A stretch of 64,000 nt of DNA from Chloroflexota bacterium (GCA_023475225.1 JAMCVK010000039.1:1-64000), one strand, 5' to 3'; shown: positions 18,070-26,979, counted from the first letter of the stretch. The notes: generated by a model not told the origin, from the sequence alone. Program-made: numbers and translations.

Positions 18070-18356
18070 AAACAAAAGACCCTTCGTCTACAGCTCAGGG
18101 ACGAAGGGTTGCTCCGCGGTACCACCCTGTTTGATGAGTATTAGCCTGGACCTGCTTTTTCCGCTAGCCAAAGATCACTATCTACAGGCCCGCTCTCATC
18201 CACTCAAGCGTATTAACGGTGGCCCTTCCGGCAACGGCTACGCAAGTTTCCCCTTCGCCGCTGCTGCTCCCAGGCGAGTTCGGCCATTGGTTTGTCACGC
18301 TTCCACCGCAACGTGACTCTCTGAAGGGTATTAGCCTACTACTCCTGTTCAACGCA
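18070..18356 (-). promoter_or_regulatory. T-box riboswitch, leucine (CUC specifier)
   Basis: On the minus strand the leader carries the T-box core GGTGGTACCGCGG within 18114-18128, the antiterminator partner that reads the tRNA acceptor end. Stem I hallmarks are present: an AGAGAG bulge element, a GGTGGAA distal loop near 18305, and the segment GAACTCGCCTGGGAG at 18267-18281. In that segment CTC (18276-18278) sits where specifier codons occur, matching leucine and the leuS gene downstream. Uncharged tRNA-Leu would stabilise the antiterminator and switch leuS on. Confidence 0.93.
18073..18109 (-). terminator. T-box regulatory terminator
   Basis: ACCCTTCGTC (18100-18109 read on minus) pairs perfectly with GACGAAGGGT (18079-18088 on minus), giving a 10-bp stem with an 11-base loop. 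It is followed by CTTTTGTTT. It competes with the antiterminator that contains the T-box sequence directly upstream. Confidence 0.92.
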
Positions 18357-18379
18357 TTTATCTTGTTCACTTGGGCTCA

Positions 18380-18408
18380 ATTTTAACCAAAATTCGTCTT
18401 GATTGCAA
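18380..18408 (-). promoter_or_regulatory. Promoter of the leuS leader
   Basis: On the minus strand TTGCAA (18403-18408) and TAAAAT (18380-18385) are separated by 17 bases and lie about 25 bases before the first recognisable T-box leader sequence. Both hexamers match the sigma-70 consensus in four or five positions. Confidence 0.6.
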
Positions 18409-18438
18409 GGGCCAAATGGCTCTCTGGGGCAGTGCAGC

Positions 18439-18467
18439 TTGACAGATTCCTCCTTGGTTGTTATAAT
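18439..18467 (+). promoter_or_regulatory. Consensus sigma-70 promoter of the FadR-type regulator
   Basis: TTGACA (18439-18444) and TATAAT (18462-18467) are both perfect hexamers with an optimal 17-base spacer. It diverges from the leuS promoter about 30 bases away and should start transcription near 18474, inside the palindrome described next. Confidence 0.8.
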
Positions 18468-18475
18468 TAATTCAG

Positions 18476-18496
18476 ATTATCAGACAATATGATAAT
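18476..18496 (+). promoter_or_regulatory. Probable operator of the FadR-type regulator
   Basis: ATTATC (18476-18481) and GATAAT (18491-18496) form an inverted repeat around a nine-base centre, placed right at the expected transcription start. The centre contains AGACAAT, reminiscent of TGTC/GACA elements in FadR-subfamily operators. Autorepression is inferred from position. Confidence 0.5.
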
Positions 18497-18509
18497 AGGA
18501 TGGAACGAT

Positions 18510-19202
18510 ATGTTGAAAGAGGTTCAAACAATCAGTGCCACACAGGCCATTGTGGAACAGCTGATATCCCTGATCAAGAGCGGCTACCTCAAGCCGGGTA
18601 GCAAGCTGCCCTCGGAGGATGAGCTGGGGAAGATGCTGGGGGTGGGTAGGTCTAGCGTCAGGGAGGCTAAGCGCACCCTGATGGCCATGAGACTGATAGA
18701 GGCTCGTCCTGGTCGAGGCTCTATCGTGAAAGAGATCAGTCCGGAAGCCGTTGTGGACGTGGATGTACTGCACCTGCTCTTGGCTGACGAGACAGCCATC
18801 GCCCTTCACGAAGCAAGAGAACTGCTGGAGATTCAGATCGCCGGCCTGGCTGCTCAGCGCGCCATACCGGAGGACTTTATAGCTATGGAGAAGGCACTGG
18901 AGGATATGGATTGGGCCGCAAAGACCAGCCATAGTGTCTACGACCCAGGGATGGCCTTCCACCTCGCCCTGACTAAGGCAGCTCATAACGCCGTTCTGGT
19001 TAAGCTCTATCGCCCAATAATGAGCCTGCTGCAGGCGCATCAAAGGCCAGCATATGAACGCTATAGCGACCCTCAGGTGGAGGTTAAGGCTCATTGGGAG
19101 ATCTATGAAAGCATCCGCAGCCGGGATGCGGAGAAGGCTAAGCGGGTGATGTACAGTCATCTGCAGTATGTACGCAGCCTGGCCGCCAGGGAAATTGCTT
19201 AG
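18510..19202 (+). CDS. FadR-subfamily GntR regulator (FCD domain)
   Basis: A 230-residue regulator. Residues 10-75 form the winged helix typical of GntR proteins (IVEQLISLIKSGYLKPGSKL, then VGRSSVREAKRTLMAM and GRGSIV). Residues 85-225 are a helical FCD effector domain with conserved acidic and histidine residues (FHLALTKAAHN, HWEIYESI) that usually bind a metal and an organic acid. ATG 18510 is preferred because AGGATGG precedes it; ATG 18489 is in frame too. It opens a long same-direction catabolic cluster and probably controls it in response to a carboxylate. Confidence 0.9.
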   Translation: MLKEVQTISATQAIVEQLISLIKSGYLKPGSKLPSEDELGKMLGVGRSSVREAKRTLMAMRLIEARPGRGSIVKEISPEAVVDVDVLHLLLADETAIALHEARELLEIQIAGLAAQRAIPEDFIAMEKALEDMDWAAKTSHSVYDPGMAFHLALTKAAHNAVLVKLYRPIMSLLQAHQRPAYERYSDPQVEVKAHWEIYESIRSRDAEKAKRVMYSHLQYVRSLAAREIA

Positions 19203-19254
19203 GATGGTACCAATGACGCATAGGGTAATATAAGTGAAAGGGGCATAATCGTCT

Positions 19255-20064
19255 ATGAGGAAACACCTTTATGCTCAGATGACTTGGGAGGAGGTCAATG
19301 AGGCGGTACGGGAAGGGCGGGTAGTGGTGATCCCCGTGGCGGCCATCGAACAGCACGGTCCTCACCTGCCCATCGACATGGACAACCTCGCTACGTTATC
19401 TGTATGTGAAAAAGCAGCCAAAAGATCACCAGGTGTGCTTATTTGTGCTCCGCCAATACACTATGGCTTCAATGAGCACAATATGGACTTTCCCGGTACA
19501 ATCACGGTTAAACCTGAGAACTTCATCAACTACCTTTTTGACGTGGGCGAGAGCTTCGCCCGGCAGGGATTCGAACGGATAATCTGGGTGAATGGTCACG
19601 GGAGTAATAGCCCCCTTTGTCAGGTAGTGGCCCGCAGGGTAACTAATGAAACATCTGCTCTCTCTGCGGCGGTGAACTATTTTGACCTGTTCAGAGAGGT
19701 TGGTGAAAAGATCAGGGAGTCCAAATTGGGTGGTGTGGCGCACGCCTGCGAGTTTGAAACCTCTTTGTATATGTACCTTTGTCCTGAACTGGTCAAAAGA
19801 GACAAAATAAAGGACGAGCCTGCCCCCGATCAATCGCCGTGGATAGTTCATGACCTGTTAGGTTGGGGCCCCGTCCATTTTATGCCGTTCTGGAGCCAGA
19901 GGTCGAGATGGGGTGTCGAAGGGATGCCAACCCTAGCCACCGCCGAGAAGGGGAAAACGCTGTTTGAAGCCGCTGTGGATAACTTGATCGCCTTCGCCAA
20001 ATACTTTAAGGATATGGATTTGACTCCACGCCAAAGACACATCATTAAGAGGAATCGGGGGTGA
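19255..20064 (+). CDS. Creatininase-family amidohydrolase
   Basis: A 269-residue member of the creatininase family, zinc/manganese enzymes that open cyclic amides (creatinine) or hydrolyse related amides. Family metal ligands appear in AAIEQHGPHLPIDMDN (Glu, His, Asp), VNGHGSN (His) and HACEFETS (Glu). AAAGGGG precedes the start. The family also includes enzymes acting on riboflavin precursors and mycofactocin, so creatinine is only one candidate. It is the first enzyme of the cluster; co-location with an MttB-type methyltransferase makes an N-methylated cyclic or amide compound a reasonable substrate. Confidence 0.88.
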   Translation: MRKHLYAQMTWEEVNEAVREGRVVVIPVAAIEQHGPHLPIDMDNLATLSVCEKAAKRSPGVLICAPPIHYGFNEHNMDFPGTITVKPENFINYLFDVGESFARQGFERIIWVNGHGSNSPLCQVVARRVTNETSALSAAVNYFDLFREVGEKIRESKLGGVAHACEFETSLYMYLCPELVKRDKIKDEPAPDQSPWIVHDLLGWGPVHFMPFWSQRSRWGVEGMPTLATAEKGKTLFEAAVDNLIAFAKYFKDMDLTPRQRHIIKRNRG

Positions 20065-20119
20065 CCAAATAGGTTAGTCATTTCTCGTTGTCTTTGAGTA
20101 GTGCTCTGAGTTGCCCTAT

Positions 20120-21199
20120 ATGAGAAGTGAAATGACAAGCAGAGAGGAAAAACTATTTGCGCCAGGGGATCTGCAAGTGCTGGTCGACCGGGTACCTCGA
20201 GTGCAACTGGCCAATCTCCCCACCCCTTTACACGACTGTCCACGATTATCCGAGACGTTAGGCGGTCCCCGTATCCTCTTTAAGCGTGACGATCTAACTG
20301 GGCTGGCCCTTGGGGGAAATAAGGTACGCCAACTGGAGTTCATCATGGCCGATGCGCTGGCCAAGGGGAGTGAGATGGTCATCGTCGGCGCCGGCTCTCA
20401 GTCGAATCTCTGCTGCTTGACCGCGGCCGCTGCCTGTAAACTGGGGATGAGAGCCATCTTAGTGCTGATGCGAGACGACAAGAGTCAAGACATAGAGGGT
20501 AATCTTCTGCTAGACGGCCTCTTCGGAGCAGAGGTGAGATTCGTCGATACGGCGGATTTTTATCAATTGCCAACGTTCTATGAGGCGGTGGCTGTCGAAT
20601 GCCGCCAGAGAGGCCAAAAGTCATACATTATTAATCCCTGGTCTTTCGCCGGGACGCTGGCCACGGTAGGTTACGTGAACTTCGTATTGGAATTTTGTCA
20701 ACAATTAGACGAAATGAAATTAAGCGTCGATCACATATTTACGGCGGCGACAGATGCGACACCAGCTGGGCTGGCCCTGGGGACTAAATTGCTCAACCCT
20801 GGCTTTCGGGTGGTAGGTATATCCCCGGCCCATTTGAAGGAGAGGGCGACCTCCCGCATCGCCCGCATTGCCAGCGATACGGCCAAATTTTTAGGAATCG
20901 ATCTGGTCATAGCTCCGGATGAAATCACAAACTATGAGGACTATGTGGGAGAGGGCTATGGGGTTATGACTAGAGAGTGTCGAGAAGCTATCAGCCTCGT
21001 GGCTGAGACCGAGGGGATCCTACTGGACCCGGTGTACACCGGTAAGGCCATGGCTGGCCTGATCGATCACATTCGGAGAGGTAAAATTGGACGGGGGGAG
21101 ACGGTGACATTTCTTCACACTGGTGGAACACCGCTCCTGTTCGCCTATCGTATGGAATTGACCCCGCATCTCGTTAAAGGTGGAATGTCAGCCCAGTGA
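20120..21199 (+). CDS. D-cysteine desulfhydrase / ACC deaminase-family PLP enzyme
   Basis: About 359 residues, fold-type II PLP enzyme. The PLP lysine lies in LALGGNKVRQLEF, a signature of the D-cysteine desulfhydrase/1-aminocyclopropane-1-carboxylate deaminase group; the serine-rich loop GAGSQSNLCCLTAAA and the C-terminal FLHTGGTPLLFAY phosphate-binding stretch agree. Such enzymes eliminate ammonia or sulfide from D-amino acids or ACC. Start is uncertain (TTG 20111, ATG 20120 or ATG 20132). The product would be a 2-keto acid. Its link to the amidohydrolase directly downstream, with an 18-base or shorter gap, suggests D-amino acid release followed by deamination. Confidence 0.85.
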   Translation: MRSEMTSREEKLFAPGDLQVLVDRVPRVQLANLPTPLHDCPRLSETLGGPRILFKRDDLTGLALGGNKVRQLEFIMADALAKGSEMVIVGAGSQSNLCCLTAAAACKLGMRAILVLMRDDKSQDIEGNLLLDGLFGAEVRFVDTADFYQLPTFYEAVAVECRQRGQKSYIINPWSFAGTLATVGYVNFVLEFCQQLDEMKLSVDHIFTAATDATPAGLALGTKLLNPGFRVVGISPAHLKERATSRIARIASDTAKFLGIDLVIAPDEITNYEDYVGEGYGVMTRECREAISLVAETEGILLDPVYTGKAMAGLIDHIRRGKIGRGETVTFLHTGGTPLLFAYRMELTPHLVKGGMSAQ

Positions 21200-21213
21200 A
21201 AGGTCCGGTTGCG

Positions 21214-22350
21214 ATGTACGATCTTCTTCTAAAAGGTGGCCGAGTAATTGATCCCAGCCAGTCCATCGATGATTATCAGGATATAGCGGTAACTGGTGGA
21301 CAGATAGCCAAGATAGATAAAGACATTCCTGTATCCCAATCTTTAAGAACGATCGATGTATCTGGGAAAATAGTGACACCAGGGCTAATAGACCTTCATA
21401 CTCATGTATATTGGGGTGTATCCGACACGGCAGTTGAGGCGGATCCAGCATGTTTGGCCAAAGGGGTAACTACCGCTGTTGACGCCGGAACGGCGGGAGC
21501 GATTAATTTCCCCGGTCTTAAGCGGTATGTGGTAGAAAGATCCCAAACCAGGATTCTATGCTTCCTCAATATCGCCCCCACTGGCCTTCCGACCTTTTAT
21601 CCCAGCGATCTGTATGGCAGCCTGCAATACGCTGATGTCGTCAGCCCGATTCGCTTAGCTCAGGAGAATCGAGACGTCATCATTGGCATCAAGGTCCTCT
21701 TGAGTCAACATTATGTTTGGAACAAGGGATTACAACCGTTATGGCTGGCACGCTTCGTGGCTGACAAGGCTCAATGCCCCTTGATGATCCATATCGGCAA
21801 TACGCCGACGCCATTGACGGAGTTCCTTGGACTGATGCGTCCAGGGGACATCTTGACTCACTGCTTCACCGGCCTAGCCAACGGTATACTTGATTATGCT
21901 GGTAAGGTTATCCCGGCCATACAAGAGGCGCTGGACCGAGGGGTGATCCTGGATGTCGGGCATGGTTCTGGAAGCTTTAGCTTCAATGTGGCCAAGCTAG
22001 CCCTCGCTCAAGGCCTCAGACCGACGATCAGCACCGACTTACAGAGCCTTAGCATCAAGGGTCCAGTTTACGACCTTCCCACCACTATGTCGAAATTTAT
22101 AGCCTTGGGGCTCTCATTGCCAGAAGTGGTGAAGGCTACCACCATAGATGCAGCCAAGGCCATTGGTTGGGGGAAAGAGTTGGGCAGCCTGCGCATCGGT
22201 GCAGTGGGTGACATAGCGGTGTTCGATATGCTGGAAGGGGAGTTTGAGTTCCGCGATGCCCACAACAACTCAATGATTGGACAACGAAGATTAGAGCCGA
22301 TACTGACAGTGCGGGATGGTAAGGTGTTCGAAGGCAACAAGGCCATATAG
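21214..22350 (+). CDS. Amidohydrolase/deacetylase-family metallohydrolase
   Basis: A 378-residue amidohydrolase-superfamily TIM barrel. The first metal motif is IDLHTHVYWG; the sequence FNIAPTG-like block (LNIAPTGLPTF), MIHIGNTP, THCFTGLANG and DVGHGSGSFSF match the Atu3266/EF0837 deacetylase subgroup, and the final Asp lies in ISTDLQS. These enzymes hydrolyse N-acyl or O-acyl groups. ATG 21214 gives the family N-terminus (MYDLLLKGGRVIDPS); GTG 21196, overlapping the previous stop, is in frame. It follows a PLP enzyme of the D-amino-acid type, a pairing known for this subgroup. Confidence 0.87.
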   Translation: MYDLLLKGGRVIDPSQSIDDYQDIAVTGGQIAKIDKDIPVSQSLRTIDVSGKIVTPGLIDLHTHVYWGVSDTAVEADPACLAKGVTTAVDAGTAGAINFPGLKRYVVERSQTRILCFLNIAPTGLPTFYPSDLYGSLQYADVVSPIRLAQENRDVIIGIKVLLSQHYVWNKGLQPLWLARFVADKAQCPLMIHIGNTPTPLTEFLGLMRPGDILTHCFTGLANGILDYAGKVIPAIQEALDRGVILDVGHGSGSFSFNVAKLALAQGLRPTISTDLQSLSIKGPVYDLPTTMSKFIALGLSLPEVVKATTIDAAKAIGWGKELGSLRIGAVGDIAVFDMLEGEFEFRDAHNNSMIGQRRLEPILTVRDGKVFEGNKAI

Positions 22351-22419
22351 GGGGCGATAGGTGCTCTTGTCCGTATGGATTGGCCCGGGAAGCCTAACAG
22401 GGTGAAGGATCTGGTACAG

Positions 22420-23853
22420 ATGGAAACAGCCAAACAGTATACGGCGTTATTTAACCCTTTGGGTGAAAAGGATATACGGAGAATCCACGACGATTCCGTC
22501 GATGTCCTCAAACGGGTGGGGTTATGGATCGAAGACGGTGAGGCTCGCCATATTCTGAGAGAGGCCGGGGCTGATGTTGACGAAACAACATGGGTAGCCA
22601 GATTACCAGAAGCCATGATTATAGACGCTCTTCAAGCAGTCCCGCACGAGGTCAAGCTCTGTGACATAGCCGGGAATACTCTAGATCTTACAGGGGGGAG
22701 AAATTACTTCGGAACCTGTGCAAATGTACCGTATGTTTGGCAGCCAGATACAGGTGAAACAAGGAGGGCAACTAGGCAGGATGTGGCCGACCTCGTTCGT
22801 CTGGCCGATGCCCTCTCTAGCATTAGGATAATAGCTACCCCTGTCCATGCCAGTGATGTTCCCGAACAATTGTCTGCCCTATATGAATATGAAGCCTTGC
22901 TTCTGAACACTGCTAAGCACTGGTTGGCTGCCCCGCAGACCTGTGACGAAGCGAAGATATGTGTGGAATTGGCCGAAGTTATATGTGGTGATGGAGGTCT
23001 AGCTACGAATCCGATCCTGAGTATGGCTATTTCTACGACGAGCCCCCTGCGATTTGATCAAGAGAGTGCGAGGATGCTCGCCCTCATCGCCGAGAGGAAT
23101 ATCCCCTTTATCACCCTCCCGGTGCCGATGGCCGGCGGAACCTCTCCCCTCACCCTGGCGGGCACACTCCTTATCCAAAATGCGGAATTCCTCTTCTCCC
23201 TGACACTGTCACAGATCATGAACAAGGGGACCCCAGTAATATATGGAGCTGTCTCATCCATCATGGATATGAGGACGGGCAACATCTCCAGGGGAGGCGC
23301 GGAGTATGCCCTACTGGCATGCGCAACCTCTCAACTAGCCAGATTCTATGGCCTCCCCTCGTATGGGGTTCACGCTATGACCGAGTCAGCGGAGCTCGAT
23401 GGCTATAACGGAGGCCAGAAAATGTTTTGTATCTTCAGCGGCTTAGCCAGCGGAGCAAATATATCTATTGGGGCTGGTCAACTTGCTTCGGCAAAGGTGG
23501 CCTCAGGCGAACAACTAATACTCGACAACGAATTCTACAACGTGGCTAGCCGCTTCTTGAAGGGGATAGCAGTAGATGAGGAAACATTAGCTTTAACGAC
23601 TATTGAGAAAGTTGGGCATGGCGGGCATTATCTGGCGGAAGAGCATACCTTGAAATGGTTGAGGAGTGGAGAGCACTATTATTCCCAATTGTTTTTCCCA
23701 GCTGCCTGGGAAAAAGAGGGCAAACAAATGATCGCTGCGGCAGGTGAAAAAGTAAAAGAGATATTGCGAGAACACGTGCCCGCCGTACCGGAACGTATAG
23801 TAGAAAGGGTCAAGGGGTATGTCCAGGGAAGGCTGGGGGAAAGAAGGGGGTGA
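22420..23853 (+). CDS. MttB-superfamily (trimethylamine-type) corrinoid methyltransferase
   Basis: About 477 residues of the MttB/COG5598 family, which demethylate quaternary or tertiary amines (glycine betaine, carnitine, proline betaine) onto a corrinoid protein. Family hallmarks seen: IRRIHDDSVDVLKRVGLWI at the start, NYFGTCANVP, TSPLRFDQESARML, MAGGTSPLTLAGTLL and the C-terminal GHGGHYLAEEHTLKWLRS. There is no in-frame amber codon, so it is the non-pyrrolysine type. ATG 22375 is an in-frame alternative start. No corrinoid protein is encoded in the window, although a UroD-like methyltransferase follows within 2.1 kb. Confidence 0.9.
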   Translation: METAKQYTALFNPLGEKDIRRIHDDSVDVLKRVGLWIEDGEARHILREAGADVDETTWVARLPEAMIIDALQAVPHEVKLCDIAGNTLDLTGGRNYFGTCANVPYVWQPDTGETRRATRQDVADLVRLADALSSIRIIATPVHASDVPEQLSALYEYEALLLNTAKHWLAAPQTCDEAKICVELAEVICGDGGLATNPILSMAISTTSPLRFDQESARMLALIAERNIPFITLPVPMAGGTSPLTLAGTLLIQNAEFLFSLTLSQIMNKGTPVIYGAVSSIMDMRTGNISRGGAEYALLACATSQLARFYGLPSYGVHAMTESAELDGYNGGQKMFCIFSGLASGANISIGAGQLASAKVASGEQLILDNEFYNVASRFLKGIAVDEETLALTTIEKVGHGGHYLAEEHTLKWLRSGEHYYSQLFFPAAWEKEGKQMIAAAGEKVKEILREHVPAVPERIVERVKGYVQGRLGERRG

Positions 23854-23951
23854 GATATCAAGACATAGAGGCTAATTTGCGATCGGACGGATGTCTTCTG
23901 GGTGTAGTGTATGGGTTTAGAATGTAGAGGTTTAGAAAAGGAGATTAGACA

Positions 23952-25676
23952 ATGGATCGGCAAGTGTTAGATAGCATCGATAAGTTGTCGAAAAAGAAGA
24001 TTGACCGCCGAACGCTTCTCAAGCTAAGCGCTGGTGCAGTGGGTGCACTAGCTCTCGATTCACTACTCGCCAGCTGCGTCCCGGCACCATCACCAACACC
24101 AGTTCCACCGACGCCGACTAAAGTCGTCGTGGCGACTCCGACGCCTGCGCCACCGAAGCCGACTCCCACAGCCACCCCATTTGTAGATACAGGCCCACTG
24201 GCCAAGGTTGGGCTTATCCTTGACCCAAATCCGCCGGGGGTAGTGCCCAAGCGAGGTGGGACTATCGTTGGTGCTCAAACGGGTGATTACACCGACTTCG
24301 ACCCCTTTGAGACTGGCGCTATACGGTTCCCCTTCCATCATAACGTGTACACTCCGCTATTCTACTATGACAAGGATCTGAAGGTGATCCCAGCCTTGGC
24401 GGAGAGCTACAAGTTGAGCGATGACAAGCTCACCTTGACGGTGAAACTGCGGGGGGGAGTCAAGTGGCACAACGGTCGAGAGTTTGTAGCTGATGATGTG
24501 GTCTTCAACATAGAGCGGGGCATGAGCAAGGAGACGGGCCGCTCTGTATACCCCCAGACCCTGACTATGAAGGGCGCCAGGGCCGTAGACAAATATACCG
24601 TTGAAATCCTTTACAAGGAACCAACGGCCAATCTGTTCGACGTCTTGACCTTCATGGGCATGGTGGCGAAGGAGGCTGTCGCAGAGATTAAGTCGAAGGC
24701 GGTTGGCACCGGCCCCTTTAAGCTTGAGAAGTGGATTCCGGGTCAGGAGTCGCTATTCGTCAGGAACGAGAACTATTGGGAACCTGGCCTACCCTGTGTG
24801 GACGCCTTCCGCATCAGATCCTTCAAGGATATTCCCTCCATGGTTCTTAGTTTGGAGGCGGGTGAGCTGGATGTAGTCAGGTCACTGCCCTACAGTGATG
24901 CTCCACGGATAGATAAGAAGCCTGGCTTTAAGGTGTTTCGGCCGGTAGATCTCTTCTTCTTTAATGTGTATATACACACAAAGAAGAAACCCTTCGATAA
25001 TAAGAAGGTTCGGCAGGCTATGGCCTGGTCGATCGATCGCCAAACCATCGTGGACAAGGTTCTATCTGGATGGAGTGAGCCAGCCTGTACACCCTACCCT
25101 AAGACCTCTTGGGCCCACGATCCAGTATTGAACCGCCACTACGGCTTTGACCTGGACCGGGCCAGGGCATTGCTGAAGGAAGCCGGTTATGATAAGGGCT
25201 TCGAATTCACCGCTATCGGCTCGCCTATCTTCGCTGAGTTCACGCAAAACGCATTGATTTGGCAATCTGACCTGGCCAAGATCGGGGTTAAGCTAAATCT
25301 CCAGGAGGTTGCCTCCGCCGAATACTACGACAGACTATTCGCGGGCAACTTCGAGGTCATGATGAGCTCCTCGGGCCGTGGCCATAAGGATCCTGCCTAT
25401 CCACTCGCCATACAGCCTGCCTATCGCACTGGGGGCAACATGCTCGGCTGGCAATCTGATGAGTATGAGCGCCTGCTTCGGGAGGGCACAAGGGAGTTCG
25501 ACCAAGCCAAGCGCAAGGAAGTCTATAAGAAGATACAGGAGATCTTGCTGGACGAGGCTTTCGAGATCATCATTGCCCGTGCGGTCATGCTCTACGGCGT
25601 CCGCACATCCAACCTGCACGATTTCCGCAACGACGTCGATACTTATTGGATGTTCCATAGGTCATGGCTGGGGTAG
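23952..25676 (+). CDS. ABC peptide/nickel-type solute-binding lipoprotein
   Basis: A 574-residue SBP_bac_5 (DppA/OppA) binding protein. The N-terminus has a twin-arginine-like motif (Arg19-Arg20 in DRRTLLKL), a hydrophobic stretch and a lipobox ending at Cys42 (LLASC), so it may be exported folded through Tat and lipid-anchored. Residues 43-78 are a Pro/Thr linker. The body has the family blocks LAESYKLSDDKLTLTVKLRG, VKWHNGREFVADDV and VRQAMAWSIDRQTIV. It should bind the oligopeptide, opine or amine-derived substrate of this cluster. The matching permeases lie 1.3 kb downstream, after the UroD-like gene. Confidence 0.93.
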   Translation: MDRQVLDSIDKLSKKKIDRRTLLKLSAGAVGALALDSLLASCVPAPSPTPVPPTPTKVVVATPTPAPPKPTPTATPFVDTGPLAKVGLILDPNPPGVVPKRGGTIVGAQTGDYTDFDPFETGAIRFPFHHNVYTPLFYYDKDLKVIPALAESYKLSDDKLTLTVKLRGGVKWHNGREFVADDVVFNIERGMSKETGRSVYPQTLTMKGARAVDKYTVEILYKEPTANLFDVLTFMGMVAKEAVAEIKSKAVGTGPFKLEKWIPGQESLFVRNENYWEPGLPCVDAFRIRSFKDIPSMVLSLEAGELDVVRSLPYSDAPRIDKKPGFKVFRPVDLFFFNVYIHTKKKPFDNKKVRQAMAWSIDRQTIVDKVLSGWSEPACTPYPKTSWAHDPVLNRHYGFDLDRARALLKEAGYDKGFEFTAIGSPIFAEFTQNALIWQSDLAKIGVKLNLQEVASAEYYDRLFAGNFEVMMSSSGRGHKDPAYPLAIQPAYRTGGNMLGWQSDEYERLLREGTREFDQAKRKEVYKKIQEILLDEAFEIIIARAVMLYGVRTSNLHDFRNDVDTYWMFHRSWLG

Positions 25677-25715
25677 TAGATTAGGCATAGGTACTCGGTG
25701 GCCTTTGTTATGACG

Positions 25716-25805
25716 TGAGGGCTATTTTGAGGGGGTGCTCTAGCCATGTAGCTATCCGCTTACTTGCCTACAGCATGCTCTGGCTCAGATAGCCCTCAGC
25801 TTTTT
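25716..25805 (+). terminator. Possible terminator after the binding-protein gene
   Basis: TGAGGGCTAT (25716-25725) and ATAGCCCTCA (25789-25798) are perfectly complementary and are followed by GCTTTTTA. The loop is 63 bases, long for a classical terminator, so an mRNA-end-protecting stem that sets binding-protein level is equally possible. Confidence 0.45.
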
Positions 25806-25896
25806 AGGCAGCGAGTTATACGGGTCGTCTTCCATTGAGTGAAATGGCCTGTGTGATGATGCTATGATAAAGATATGGGCCACAGGGACAAGAAGA

Positions 25897-26979
25897 ATGA
25901 CGTCTAAGGAACGAGTGACAGCGACCTTGAGCCACCAAGAGCCAGATCGTGTGCCGACCTGGGAGTGGTTTTGGCCCCAGTTTGAGGAAAAATGGCGAAG
26001 AGAAAAGGGCTTTTCCCCAAATATAGATATTTATCGATACTATGAGATCGATGTCAGATTTCTTTCGCCTGATATAGACCCACGCATCGGTGGTGAGGTA
26101 CTATTGGAGAAGACCTCCGCCTTTGAAATCATCCGAGATGGCTGGGGGATTGTACAAAGAAGGCTCTTCGATAGTTATTCTCCACCACAAATGCAGGATT
26201 TCCCAATCAAAGATGAGCAGGATCTTGAAGCCTTCCATTTTGACCCTCCCCGTGATTTAAGAAGGTACCACTCATGTATTCAACAGGTGGCGCGTGAAAA
26301 GGACAGCTTCGCTTTCTTTGGGCGAATTCTGGGGCCATACCGGACCCACTGGCAGATGCGCGGTCCTCTGCAAAGTTTCTTTGACATGGTTGAGAAACCT
26401 GAGTTCGTTGAACGGATAGTTACGAAGTCAATGGCTTTTATGACGGCGGCCGGCGTTGCCCAATTGCAAATGATCGGCGACCTATTGGGGGTCTGGATCT
26501 TTGACGATGTAGCCTACAATAATGGTATGCTATTCTCCCCTGAGCTATACCGGCAACTATATTTCCCTTCTCTCCGAATGATGTGCCAGGTGTTGAAGAA
26601 AAACGGGGCCAAGTTTATCGTCCATCACTCCGATGGTGATTTCAGAGCGATCATCCCCATGCTAATCGAGGCGGGCGTCGATGCTATTCAACCATTAGAG
26701 GTCCGAGCAGGGATGGATGTGCTTGAACTTAAAGATATGTACGGGGATAAATTGTCCTTTATTGGCAATATTGATAACACCGGGACTTTGAGAGTGGGCT
26801 CAAGGGAGGATATCAGAAAAGAGGTTATCCACAAACTGCATGCAGCAAGGGGCGGGGGCTACATTATTGGCTCTTCTCATTCGGTGGGAGTAGATGTACC
26901 CATCGCTAACTATGAGTACTTTCGAGAGATCGTGAGAGAATTAGGCGATTACCCTTTAGACCTACCTGAGGTTGTTTAG
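25897..26979 (+). CDS. Uroporphyrinogen decarboxylase-like protein (MtaA/CmuA-type relative)
   Basis: About 360 residues with the UroD TIM-barrel fold: MTSKERVTATLSHQEPDRVP at the start, LGPYRTHWQMRG, WIFDDVAYNNGMLFSPELYR, and the C-terminal FIGNIDNTGTLRVGSREDI block. In this superfamily, relatives with MttB neighbours move methyl groups between corrinoid proteins and coenzyme M or tetrahydrofolate rather than decarboxylating porphyrins. The HxC zinc motif of MtaA-type proteins is replaced by VHHSDGD and the distal cysteine by a SSHSVG segment, so zinc-thiolate chemistry looks lost. ATG 25897 fits the family; ATG 25864 is in frame too. Confidence 0.85.
   Translation: MTSKERVTATLSHQEPDRVPTWEWFWPQFEEKWRREKGFSPNIDIYRYYEIDVRFLSPDIDPRIGGEVLLEKTSAFEIIRDGWGIVQRRLFDSYSPPQMQDFPIKDEQDLEAFHFDPPRDLRRYHSCIQQVAREKDSFAFFGRILGPYRTHWQMRGPLQSFFDMVEKPEFVERIVTKSMAFMTAAGVAQLQMIGDLLGVWIFDDVAYNNGMLFSPELYRQLYFPSLRMMCQVLKKNGAKFIVHHSDGDFRAIIPMLIEAGVDAIQPLEVRAGMDVLELKDMYGDKLSFIGNIDNTGTLRVGSREDIRKEVIHKLHAARGGGYIIGSSHSVGVDVPIANYEYFREIVRELGDYPLDLPEVV

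Noticed and set aside
18182-18370. 62-codon minus-strand ORF upstream of leuS
   Set aside because: It lies entirely within the T-box leader, whose bases are explained by RNA structure, and has no family-like protein sequence.
22420-23853. A pyrrolysine-containing MttB
   Set aside because: The frame has no internal TAG, and the family includes many non-pyrrolysine members acting on other amines.
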